Source of the DNA: Reticulitermes lucifugus
Taxonomy: Eukaryota; Arthropoda; Insecta; Blattodea; Rhinotermitidae
Assembly: GCA_026260175.1 (NCBI GenBank)
Contig: JAKCWW010000902.1
Coordinates: 15,943-79,942 of the forward strand
Direction of reading: 5' to 3'
DNA length: 64,000 bases
Positions 12,535-22,762 of this stretch are shown in pieces. The translations under genes were made by a program, and so were the position numbers. The notes below the pieces were generated by a model. That model did no database searches. It was not told the origin of the DNA and was given only the letters and a program-made list of their open reading frames with translations. Position 1 is the stretch's first letter. Every line of letters begins with the position of its first letter.

Positions 12535-14277
12535 TTAAAATACAGTTAATTCTGTTTTTACACATGCTTCGTCAACGTGAATTTTCTATAAGGCGATTGA
12601 TGAATAGGCGAACGCTCTTTGTATAAGGCGAACGTTTGCATACTCATGTTGGCTATTGCGTGATTTCAGCGACCAGTGTAGAGATACAGATTTGGATGAC
12701 GGGCCAAATTTTTTTCTGATCTGACCGTACATTTATTACGCGATTTTCTATAAGGCAGGCTCTCACAAGAACGCAAGTATTGCTTTGTAGCAAGACTGTA
12801 CCACATTAGTTCTTAAGGAGAGCAGAAGCTAAAGAGAGACGACGTTAAAAGACGCAGTATGTACGTGTGTATGTGTTTTTGTTCGTGTGTGTCGTCCAAG
12901 AACAGCATTCTATATATGGTCTCGGGGAAAGTAGTCACTCTAATTACCTTCTATGGCAAATTCTATAGAAACGAGAAGGCTGGCTTAGAATTCACTTTTA
13001 AGTCTACTGCTGCAGGGAACGTGTTATTAATTTGGAATACATTCGTGAATATATTCGTTATATACCCTACCCAAACTCTATAATAATATTCATTTATACA
13101 CCATCACTGTAGGCCTACGCCGTACGCAATCTACAATGATGCCAAGTTGATTATAATTATGTTTTCAATTTATTTTTTTTAATAAAAAGCAGGCGACACA
13201 AGAAGTTACATTGCAATTTGTTCTTGAGAAATTTTAATTATTGGATTATAAGTGAATTTTTATATATATAACAAAAATAGTATTTTATTAACCACTTCAA
13301 CGAAACTTTGCAGTTCGCTTCCAAGTGTTTCTTTTGACCCTCACAATGAATAGAGTTATATGAATATCACTCTTCAGAAGCTTAAATTTTTATTTAACAT
13401 CTTTGGAAACATCTGTACAAAAGAATTTTTAATAACAGTAACAAATATGGGAGTGGTGCCAAGATTTCTGTTTATTCCTACACCTGAAACGTTTATTGAA
13501 CTCAGGACAGGTATTAGTGAAATTTCTTTACAGAAATTAATAACAAAATTATAAGAGTAATTACATTTCCCATGTTACTAAAGAGATATTGCGTTTAGTA
13601 AGATAGGAGTATTATGTACTATATCTATCATTGGAGCGATTAGTCTTTAAAAGTAGTGTGTTCTGCTATACGTGGATGCTTCAGAATAACAAAATGCAGC
13701 TTTTAGCAAAGTGAATTTTAAGTTGTAATGGAAGCAGGCCTTTAAACCAAAAAGAACTTTATGCTGAATATCTCAGTATGTAAAGGCTTAATGTACTAGG
13801 TATAATTGATCCTAGCCTCACTAATAGTTTAGGGAAAGAAGGCTTCATAAATTAGTCACAGAATTTCTTGTTCATTTTATAAACTTGGAGCTATAATCAA
13901 CATCCACATGATTACGTTTTCCTAAGTTATAACAGTTTGGACATCCCTGACTTCTGGTATGTCGAAGTGAAGCTGAGGTTTATGTGCTGGTGTCCTTTGT
14001 TTTACCAGTGTCCACATTAGCATTACAGCAGTCGGAGCGAACTCGATATATTCTTGTAGCCTCTCCCGTGTGGGCTCAAGAAAAGAGATGAGCAATCAGG
14101 GCAAAAGTTGCTTATGTCAACAGGAATTAATTTGAAAGAAAGAAAAGTTAGCCACCGGCTGTCAATATTTGTTTAGCGGTTTTTGAAAGTCGAAAGAAAA
14201 ACGGCATCTCTTACATGAATAATAAGAGTGACTTCTGAGATAGGCTGCTGAGAATTAATTCGTATAATGCCTAATAG
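12535..14277. other. Gene-free stretch with a short direct repeat
   Basis: TTTTCTATAAGGC occurs at 12592-12604 and again, same orientation, at 12744-12756, with a related TATAAGGCGAACG between them. This may be a worn terminus of a DNA transposon. No gene is recognised in the remainder. Confidence 0.4.
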
Positions 14278-14541
14278 AGCCGATCCCAGTGGCCGCGCGG
14301 TCTAAGGCGTGGGTCTACGGCCGCACGCTTGCTGGGATTGTGGGTTCGAATCCCACCGGGGGCATGGATGTCTGTCTGTTGTGAGTGTTGTGTGTTGTCA
14401 GGTAGAGACCTCTGCGACGGACTGGTCACTCGTCCAGAGGAGTCCTACCGAGTGTGGTGTGTCTAATGTGTGTGATCGCGAAATCTCGAAAAATGAGGAG
14501 GCCTAGGCCCCCTAGGGGCTGTCGAGCCGTAGGAAAAAAAG
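14278..14541 (+). mobile_element. SINE type D, full length
   Basis: The head GATCCCAGTGGCCGCGCGGT is tRNA-like, with an A-box region GTGGCCGCGCGG and a perfect B box GGTTCGAATCC at 14343-14353. The body holds GTTGTGTGTTGTCAGGTAGA and CCAGAGGAGTCCTACCGAG, and the tail ends in A7. Flanking TGCCTAATAG (14268-14277) and TGCCTATTAG (14542-14551) are a 10-bp target duplication with one change. The head scores as a tRNA by eye but is continuous with the SINE body, so it is not a tRNA gene. Confidence 0.82.
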
Positions 14542-14651
14542 TGCCTATTAGAAACTCTTTATAAATGATTGACTACTTGTGTATATCATTCACTCGCAGA
14601 CGCAGCTATTATTCTGAGCGTTTGACACAGGGCTACAATTTGCCAGACATT

Positions 14652-14970
14652 ATTTACATGTACATAATTTCACCCATGACACCCTTATTATCTGATAGAT
14701 AGCTTTAAAGATCAGGAGGCCTTGGGATGTTCATACTTTCACCTATGATAATTTTGATACTTGACATTTGGCGTTAATTGTCAGAAATCATCGATATTTA
14801 CATATTTTCACCTATAAGAAACACTTAGTTTCTAACAGATGGCGCTGATTTTCAGATATAGTTGATATGTATATACTTTCACCTATAAGATACTATGTCT
14901 GAGAGATTGTGTTAACCCATAAACAGCCTCGACATGTACACACTTTTATCTATCATAAACAGTGATGGTG
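14652..14970. repeat. Degenerate tandem array, unit about 69 bp, 4.5 copies
   Basis: The anchor TTTCACC recurs at 14668, 14737, 14806 and 14877 (steps of 69, 69 and 71), with a worn fifth copy at 14945. Each unit begins near GATATGTATATAC and contains a CTATAAGA-like stretch and then GATGGCG-like sequence. Units differ by many substitutions, so the array is old. Confidence 0.75.
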
Positions 14971-15059
14971 TGGTCAACCTATCTGCAGGAGGCAGGAACG
15001 GAACTGAACTTGTCATTGATAATACTCAATTACAAAAACATGCACACTCTAGTCCTCAC

Positions 15060-15350
15060 CAAATGTCGTTTTGGTGATCAAATCATTGAGAATGATAAGG
15101 GCGTAATTTGTGGCATGTGCAAGAGGAAAAGAAATGCGTGCATAGTTTTGATGGGTAACTTGAAAGGAAGAGATCGCTTGGAAGAATCATGCGTTGATGG
15201 GAATTCAAAATCTCAATACACCTTGACGATATAGAATGGGAGGCGGTAAACTGAATTTATCTGTCTTAGGATATGGACAAGTGGTGGGCTGTTGTGAACA
15301 CGGTAATGAACCTTTGGGTTTCATAAAATGCAGAGAAATGATTGAGTGTT
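15060..15350 (+). mobile_element. LINE group 2, 3'-terminal fragment
   Basis: The end resembles the terminal peptide of a non-LTR polyprotein: pieces like DKWWAVV, NTVMNLWVS and then a stop, followed by AAATGCAGAGAAATGATTGA. The same end, better preserved, lies at 28556-28935 and 43561-43715. The frame is broken by indels. Confidence 0.65.
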
Positions 15351-15689
15351 TGAAACACTGCAGGTTTCTAAAAGACGACTTTGCTGTATGGATTATTTAG
15401 TTAATTAATTTGGTTTGTTTGTTCTTACGTGCATTCTTTTCCGTGCAAATTATGAGCTGAGTTATTTTTGCCAAGCCCCAAAATCCAAGAGCCAGTAAGA
15501 GATTTTAAGACTCCAGTTTCAGACGAAAAACTTGGTCAGCAGTCACCAGTACTTGAATGAGTAGTGCTTACATTTTCTAACTTGAGGGCTCTGTCAGAAG
15601 TGCTGCGACAGAGATTACACGTGCATAATGTACTTAGTTATTTGTTCATGTACGATTTATTTAACGACACTCTCAGTAGGTGGAGTGAT

Positions 15690-15895
15690 AGGGAGAATAA
15701 TAAATGATGAACTGGAAAGGATGTACAGGGAATCGATTTTGGCCTAATTTGACTTGGGCCCACTATCCCAGCGCCTTCCTGGAAAGACTAAGGAAGCATC
15801 AAGACACTTCAATCAGAATAGGTTGTATCCGGTTCGAGACTGGAAACAGCGAAGTATGGAAGAAGGACGGGAGTTGCCGAGTCTGACAGACTGAC
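15690..15895 (+). repeat. Probable interspersed repeat fragment
   Basis: A 60-codon frame (15704-15886) begins with NWKGCTGNRFWPNLTW and resembles, from memory, a translated repeat common in cockroach-type genomes. It is not a credible protein on its own. The identification is by recall only. Confidence 0.3.
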
Positions 15896-16559
15896 AGTTA
15901 TGTCATGAATCGCAGGAGGAGTTGCACACCAGGACGGACTGACTCTCTGACAGTCCATGAGGCGTAAGGTGACTGAATTTGTGTTACTCTTTGGAGGGAC
16001 ACGTTGATGCGTCGTTAAGCTTGAGTAGCAATAAACGACAGGGTGCTGCAGCTTCTGTAGCTTAACGTTTAACTTCGTGTGTGCCTAATTGAACTGCTAT
16101 TAAGCCAACATATCTAACGACGTGCGTTCTTGACTAATTAATAGCAGATAATCATTGAAATATTCAGCAGGGCCACAACTTCCGACATCACACAAGGCAC
16201 GTATGTGACATGTATTGCTGATGATAGTGACCGAGGCCATTACAGTACTAAGTGAGGAACTAATTTTTCTTTTCAGATTTTTCAAAGTTCAACAGTAAAA
16301 CATTTCTAAAGTCAAGGAGAGGTAAATAAAACAATAGAATAACGGCTTGCATATCCTCATCTTTCAGGCGCAGACCTAAATGAAAATAATGTTATTACGT
16401 TCAAAGTCGAACCTCTTCCGTCATGTCCATAGCATTAAATTGAAAATAAAATTTTATTTATGAAGTTTAATTAAAGTTATTTTTTTCCGACAGAGGGAGG
16501 ATATAACTGAAGGCATTCTTATTATTAGGAAGTGGGATTTTGAGAAATGGACTAGTGCC
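15896..16559. other. Gene-free stretch
   Basis: No gene, SINE or array was recognised before the tandem array that follows. Confidence 0.5.
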
Positions 16560-17040
16560 CTGCAAGTGCTTAGACAGCGATTTTCTATTCTACTAGCCTC
16601 CCTGCTTTGCCTTAAAGGTGTTCCAGGCCATTTGTACATTACGCTTGTGTATTGAGATAGAAGGAGTCTCTGCTTATATGTCAGCCTTATGTACATGCAT
16701 GGAAGTTGAAGGTGTTGCCTGTATTCCGTCCAATCTAACACTCTACTTGAGGTTGGAAGATTTTCCGGTGTTCTCTCCACGTCAACTCTCTTGGGGTTGA
16801 AGAAGATTCCTGCGGTTTCCATGTGACCACTCTTTCTTCAGGTTGAAGGTGTTTGAAGTGTTCTCTCCATGTAACATGTTTGTCTTGAGGTTAAAGAAGT
16901 TGACGGTGTTCTGTGTACTTGAGCCCTCTCTCTTGAGGTTAAAGGAGATTTAGGTGTTCCGTGCACGTGACTAAGTTGGCCTTAAGGTTGAATCTGCCCA
17001 CCTGGCTTCTTTTCCTTGACGTTAAAGAAACCACGTTAGT
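16560..17040. repeat. Degenerate tandem array, unit about 60-70 bp
   Basis: Units carry the phrase CTTGAGGTTGAAGAAG followed by GGTGTTCTCTCCACGTGA-like sequence. At least six worn versions can be followed from about 16600 to 17030. The 122-codon minus-strand frame at 16454-16822 and the 60-codon plus frame over it come from this repetition and are not genes. Confidence 0.65.
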
Positions 17041-18504
17041 GCATTAGGGAGAAGAATTTGATTTTTAGACTGTATAAATGTTAAAGCCAGTCATAATTAT
17101 GCAGTTTGATGCGCTGTTGTAGGGGTTGATTGAAGTCAATTTGCAAGTATGCTACGCGTATTTAAAATTTTAAGAAGAAGGACATTTGGTTGCAAACCAT
17201 CTGCAAGGGAGAATAATTTGTCTGGAATTATTTCGGATAAAATGGCTATACTCGTATCTCCATGAATGCAGAAGTTCTGTTCTGTATTGAAAAATGTTTC
17301 GTCCAGTCTTATAGAGTGTTTATTGCGGCCTGCATTTACCTGTTTTGCAATAAACTCACAGGGCTGGAGAAAGAAAAAACAAAATTTATCATCTCTTTGC
17401 TGTTCTTCAGAACCTGTAATTCTTCTTAAATGCCCTTATTAACAATGCGGAATATGGCGATACTTTCCTCGTGTAACCTCCCTGTTACTCAACACAGCGA
17501 CCGGTCACATCAGCAAGTCACACAAAGAGACTTACTAACAAGTGCACACAGGTAAAGCAGCCGCTTTAAATAAAACGCAATTCTTTGAGAATGGAAAGTA
17601 AATAACCATTATATCACATATTGCAGTCTCTTTAACTTTCTTTTGTACAACGAAAGAAGAACGTATTTCTGGTTGTAATTAATGAAGAAAGATATTCGAT
17701 TTTCCTTCATTTAAACTTTCTCAGCCTTCCTATCTTCCGGCTAGAGGGACGTTTTCCTTTTCCTTTTCAGCATCAATAACAAACTTGAAATTCTAAGATA
17801 TTGATGTGTTTAATTGATCCGGCAGATGCCCGGAAAACTTGTGTTAGTAGCGTCCTTTACTGCTTGCTGAATATTTCGTATTTTAATCACTTTAAATAAT
17901 AGTTGGACTAGTTTTAATTACGGTATGTTGTTTTGTTCCTGATAACTGCATAAATTCCCTCGTCTTTTTCAAGGGGAATTTCCTTTTTGATACAATTCTT
18001 GTAATATTTAGACAAAAGTTGCATATCTTAGTCAGATTATTACACAAAGTGAAGGCGTGAGGATGTTCTATATTACGTGGACTGTACACGCTAACAGAGA
18101 GCGGCCTCTCTTAGTGCGATACACGACATGCAAATATTGCAAGTATCCCGTGTTTTAAATTAAATATTAAATAATTCCTCTATGTTGCTTAAAAACTTTC
18201 TCATTAATTCTAATTGGTTAATGTTATAGAAAGCACTATTTACGAATGGAGCTTTCGTGTCAATAAAATAGTACTCTAAGTGGCAGTAGGGAGCAGAAAG
18301 TTCTCCAGTCGGCACGTCTGCACACTGTTGCACCGCATATTCAAGAGACAATCACATGTTCAACACGTCATTCAGGTCTCAGTCGGCAGTGTGAAATAAT
18401 CGTAACAATTCAGTTATAAGGTGTTCTGACAGTGGTATATTACACATAACAGTATTTGTTATCTCAACTTTGTCTATAATCTAGTATCCCGAACAGGCAC
18501 AGTG
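17041..18504. other. Gene-free stretch
   Basis: AT-rich and without recognisable coding or repeat content. Confidence 0.5.
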
Positions 18505-18533
18505 TTTCGAAGTAAATTTATTTCCATCGTCAG
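18505..18533 (-). ncRNA. Partial hammerhead-like core
   Basis: On the minus strand a perfect CTGACGA core (18527-18533) is followed by the usual extra T, a weakly pairing stretch, and GAAA (18505-18508) leading into CACTGTG. Helix I does not form with the flanks, and the residue at the cleavage position appears to be G. I regard it as a relic of the same family. Confidence 0.3.
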
Positions 18534-19220
18534 ACGAAAAGATAGTGAGCGCTTACTGAGCTGGACCTGACATAAACAGCTGTTCTTCTCATGTAATTGT
18601 TTATTTTCAAATTCACACAAAATCCATATAAAAGTATGCGATAAATTTGTATAGATATTGTGTGTCGAGAGAGAGAGGAAGAGAAGTGTTTTATTTGAGT
18701 ACGCTGTCATTGGCTAAGTTTATATAACATCGATGATGGATGAATTGAATATAAATAAGCTAATCTCCCGACTTTCGTCGTTCCGCAGTTACGTCATTTG
18801 CTCCCAGTCTCAATATATTAAGCCAAGCGTGCAAGTTCATAAGTACGATGCTGCAGCGGTCTTCGAGTTGCTGAACTGCCATTAACAGAGGCTCGCGCTC
18901 GACGATCTGTTTGAAATTCGGAAGTAAAGTGTCCTTGAAGAAGCCCAGGAATCTGAGCCTGAGTCTAAGAGAGGATCATGACGTCATACAAGTTGCCTGA
19001 GTGGCCGGGACTCATTGAAATAAGCAACAAGATATTTGAGGACATTGATTCTAACGAGCAGCGAGCAGCAAAAACTAGAGAAGAAACTGTGAGGATGCTT
19101 GCTATCATAGAAATTTAAAGGAGGAAAAAGGGTCTTTTTCTTGTCAGAGTTCAGTGCTTGAGTTCTTCAAGACGTTTTCAGAGATTCCTGTATTATCACC
19201 TGTATTGTTGGACATTGGAT
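18534..19220. other. Gene-free stretch
   Basis: No gene or repeat was recognised up to the inverted repeat that begins at 19221. Confidence 0.5.
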
Positions 19221-19372
19221 ATGATTCAATATAGTTTTCTCGGGCGCACAGCCGCTTCAATTCTTTTGAATACAACGTTTTGCCTGAGGATGGGGACGAA
19301 GCTAGTCCCCCCACCAGTTGTATTCAAACGAAATGACGCGGCTGTGCGCCCGAGAAATCTATATTGAATCAT
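19221..19372. repeat. Inverted-repeat element, 56-bp arms
   Basis: The arms 19221-19276 and 19317-19372 are reverse complements with a few mismatches. They share ATGATTCAATATAG at the outer ends and CTCGGGCGCACAGCCGC inside. The 40-nt centre contains CTGAGGA, T, and a 6-bp hairpin GGGGAC/GTCCCC, the 5' two thirds of a hammerhead motif. The GAAA expected after the hairpin is replaced by CCACC. Confidence 0.75.
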
Positions 19373-19671
19373 GTCGCCGCGAAAGTTTTAAAACTTATAT
19401 TGCATATGATAATCCAGATGATCCGCCTACAGTTTAAGAGAAAGTGCCTTTTTTTTAACTGTTATTTGATATATGAGTTAATATTTTTTACATTTTTTGT
19501 AAGTATAAATATATCTACTTCTTGGTGAAAACATTATTTGGAACAACGCTCACCATATTAACATTGCGCTTGTGGGTAAACCTGTCTCGACTTACGTCGA
19601 CTCACCTAAAGCCGGCGCTCTCAGAACCATCTATGACGTAACTTCAGGGGATGAATTTATGGCGCATTGAT
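19373..19671. other. Gene-free spacer
   Basis: AT-rich sequence joins the inverted-repeat element and the SINE fragment; nothing else is recognised. Confidence 0.45.
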
Positions 19672-19800
19672 GGAATGATGCTGACAGGGGAAGTTCGAAG
19701 TACTGGGAGAAAAACCTATCCCAGTGCCACTTCGTGCACTACAAATCCCACATGGAATGACCTGGGGTTTAACCACCAAATATTAACAGCCTGAGCCATT
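19672..19800 (-). mobile_element. SINE type C, fragment
   Basis: On the minus strand ATGGCTCAGGCTGTTA is followed by the type C body (CATGTGGGATTTGTAGTGCA, GGCACTGGGATAGG), ending at GAACTTCCCCTGTC. The B-box region is badly worn, and the 3' part present in the 12.3 kb copy is missing. Confidence 0.65.
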
Positions 19801-21069
19801 TTTTTGTGTTAAAGTAGGTAGTAGGCTTATATATATTTACCATTGTGATTTGAAGGGCTAAACCGCCACTGCTTCGAAACACAATTTCCCTGTACATGAA
19901 CCCATCACTTTGCAACAAGACACAGTTTTCGCTTACAGCGCTCTCCAACTGACGAGCACTCAGCTTCTGTCAACAAAGCTGTTGATGCTAGCTTGTTTCC
20001 GTCAAAGTGATGTGTTTTTTTTTCTTTTTCTTCTGTTTTGAATTTGAAAGGTTTGTGGAATTGTATGTCAGCTGTTAGAATACACAAAGATCGACCTTCC
20101 TTCGTCACAATCGATATACAGTTCTTAACATGTTGACAGCAGAACTTCCTTCTACAGTTTATACACATTCACCCTTTCCGTCACTTCGCCTGGTTTTATT
20201 GACATCGCTGAAAACACTGTATTAACTGTCTGAAAGGAACTGTTCTGTACAGTAACAACTTTAAAGGTCCCCTGAGGAGAACGGAAATATTTGATGTTTG
20301 ATATATCAACATTGTAAATTGTGAACCGTTAAAACAATGGGGTTTTGTTGCAAGACTCAAAATTCTTTGGATGGATTTTTTAAGGTTCTCAAGGCGGTAA
20401 CTGCGAAAAGTATTTTATACTCTTATGTGACGCCGTGTATGTTGTTAGAAATTTAGTGATGGGTATAAGAAAAGTGCTACGTACGTCTTCAGGTTGTAAG
20501 ATAAGGCAGCATGTTCCTATCAAAGTTTCGTAAATTTCTACCAGTCTACATGGCAGCCAGTCGTTTAAAAACCAGAACAGAGCAAACTCTCCTAAATGCA
20601 GATGTATCAGTTCACATCAGAACGGACAACATCCAACATAACACTGATAAAGTTAATCAACCGCTGTGCAGACATTCAGTGTTACTGCTGCAGATGGCAG
20701 CTCTTCCCATAACCTCTTGATCGTGGAAAAATAAGTTTGAAATATGACAGGAAGAAAAACCCCTTTGTTCTAGCGGTCCTTATCTGAGTGCAACACAATA
20801 ATAATGGTTTATAATTAAACCTACTTATATTTGTATTTTCTTTTGCCCTGCTTCTTCGTTAAATCTCTGTTTGTTAGTATTTTAATAAAACAGTGCTCAG
20901 CAGGCGACCTTATATATAAAAATTAATTTAGTCTTTAAGATATTCATCAGTAAAACGTGTTCTGACCTTTGTATTTTATGATATTATTCTTCTAAATTCT
21001 CATTTTCCTTTCTGTCCATTAATTAAGAGAAAATTATCTTATTAATTAAGGTTAATTAGTAGTCATTCA
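19801..21069. other. Gene-free stretch
   Basis: No recognisable coding region. Short frames at 19905-20168 and 20511-20720 lack domains or supporting context. Confidence 0.5.
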
Positions 21070-21800
21070 CTTCTTAGTCTTACGACAGGTCCATAGCCTC
21101 TTCCAAAGATATTTCTCCACAGAGTGCGATCTAGTGCTTCAGCTTTCAATTTTCAGTATTCTCTCGTTTCCTTAGGTCATCCAGTAGCTGTTTACGTTTT
21201 CTTCCTCGTCTTTTCATCACTTCTATTCTTACCTCTATCTTACCTTTAATAACACGTTTTAGAAGGCAGTTCCTACGCAAGATGTGGCCAATTCAGTAAA
21301 CCTTCCTTCGCTTTATTGTATGTACGATATTCCTCTCCTCCTTGACTCTGTGTAATTCTTCTTCATTTCTCACACGATCCGTCCAACTGATCTTCTCTAT
21401 CCTTCTCCAACACCACATTTCAAAACTTTCCATGCATTTCTGATCTAATTTCCGAAGTGTCCACGTTTCAGCACCCTACAAAGCTATGCTCCAAATGTAG
21501 CACTTTACTAGTTTCTTCCTTAAATTTATGTCTAATTTTCTCGTGAAAAGATCTGTTTCTTGTTAAGAGTTGTTTTGATGAATTCTGCTATTGCCATGGC
21601 AATCCTGGATTTATTTTCACGTGTACATTTTTGTCATTTGTTATCATGCTAACTAAATAGTTTAAATACTCCACATTCTCCAGGTGTTTTTAATTTGTCA
21701 TAATGTGTACTGGGGATGGTTGCCTTGAGATTCTCATTACCTTAGTTTCTTCCACATTGATTTTTATTCCACAGGGTCTTCCAATTCTACTGTATCAATC
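21070..21800 (-). mobile_element. LINE group 1, longest fragment (end of RT domain to 3' end)
   Basis: Read on the minus strand, this begins near GIKINVEETKVMRIS-like sequence downstream of the reverse-transcriptase catalytic site. It runs through WTLRKLDQK, SFEMWCWRR, EKISWTDRVRNEE and IKRRK, and ends near GRGYGPVVR. Stops and frameshifts interrupt it. These are typical features of the C-terminal half of an insect non-LTR polyprotein. The catalytic YADD region and the endonuclease are absent. Confidence 0.8.
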
Positions 21801-22417
21801 ATTAATTAGTATTAGCAGAAGAAACTTTAAGATATGAGTGTCAGCTGAGATCAACGAGGTCACGTTTTGTACAAAGCGATTACATGTGTGCAGTCAGCTT
21901 GTTGGCTTTGTGACTAAGATTGCCTCATTTTCTGCATTTTCTAATAAGCTACAAAGCAGAACTAGTTTCAGAATGCCGAGGTTGCTGTAAGTAATTACAG
22001 CAGCAACTACATCAGGAAGGTCGGGTAGTCCTTATGCCGTTTACGTATGGAATGTTACTTGATCGATTGTAATTGGTTATGATGTATCCGTTCTTTTAGT
22101 TCAGGCTACTTTAATATATGATTCATGGAGATCGCTTGTGGTGTGTAATGCTTCAATATTTGTCTCATGTTACTACGATTTAGAGTCTTAACGATACAGT
22201 GCACATCCTCCCGCACTATTTCTTTACGATGCTGTTTAAAATCCCTCCGTTATATCCTTATGTCTGCAAAACGTTATATACAATTCTGGTTCCGTCAAAA
22301 ACGTTATAAGCATCTTTCTCTTTCATGTTTACTTCACGAATCGACTACTAAATGTTCCTCGAATTTACAACTGATAATGCGCGGGAAATCATACAGGTTA
22401 TGACGTTTTCATGCGCT
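21801..22417. other. Gene-free stretch
   Basis: Nothing recognised between the LINE fragment and the interspersed repeat at 22418. Confidence 0.45.
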
Positions 22418-22762
22418 TTCGCAAAATTGCGAAAAGCGACTATTAGCTTCGTCGTGTCTCTTTTTCCATCAGCTTGGAACAACTCGGCTCCCACTGGACG
22501 CATGTCCATGAAATTTGATATTTAAAGATTTTTCGAAAATTTGTCGACAAAATTCAAGTTTCACTAAAATCTGACAAGAATAACGTGTACTTTACGTGAA
22601 AACCTATTTATATTTATGATAGTGCCTCGCTTCATTCTTCTTCGAATGAGAAATATTTCAGACAAAAGTTGTAGAGAAAACCAAGACACACATTTTATGT
22701 CCAGTAACGTTTTCCGAAAAATCATGCAGTTTATGAGATAGTGGGGGAAAATATGGTAGAGT
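22418..22762 (-). repeat. Interspersed repeat F, copy 1
   Basis: About 345 bp that reappears in reverse orientation at 53098-53442. Its end at 22420-22445 is a near-perfect palindrome built on TTTCGCAA/TTGCGAAA. Shared internal marks are CTCCCACTGGACG and a TTTTCGAAAA stretch near each side. It has no coding capacity. It may be a non-autonomous element or the tail of a longer one. Confidence 0.7.

Noticed and set aside
14278-14360. tRNA gene on the plus strand
   Set aside because: It has an A-box-like region and a perfect B box, but it is continuous with a 260-bp body repeated at 48532-48790 and flanked by a target duplication, so it is a SINE head.
16454-16822. 122-codon minus-strand gene
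   Set aside because: The frame overlies the degenerate tandem array and ends inside it; there is no domain and no supporting signals.
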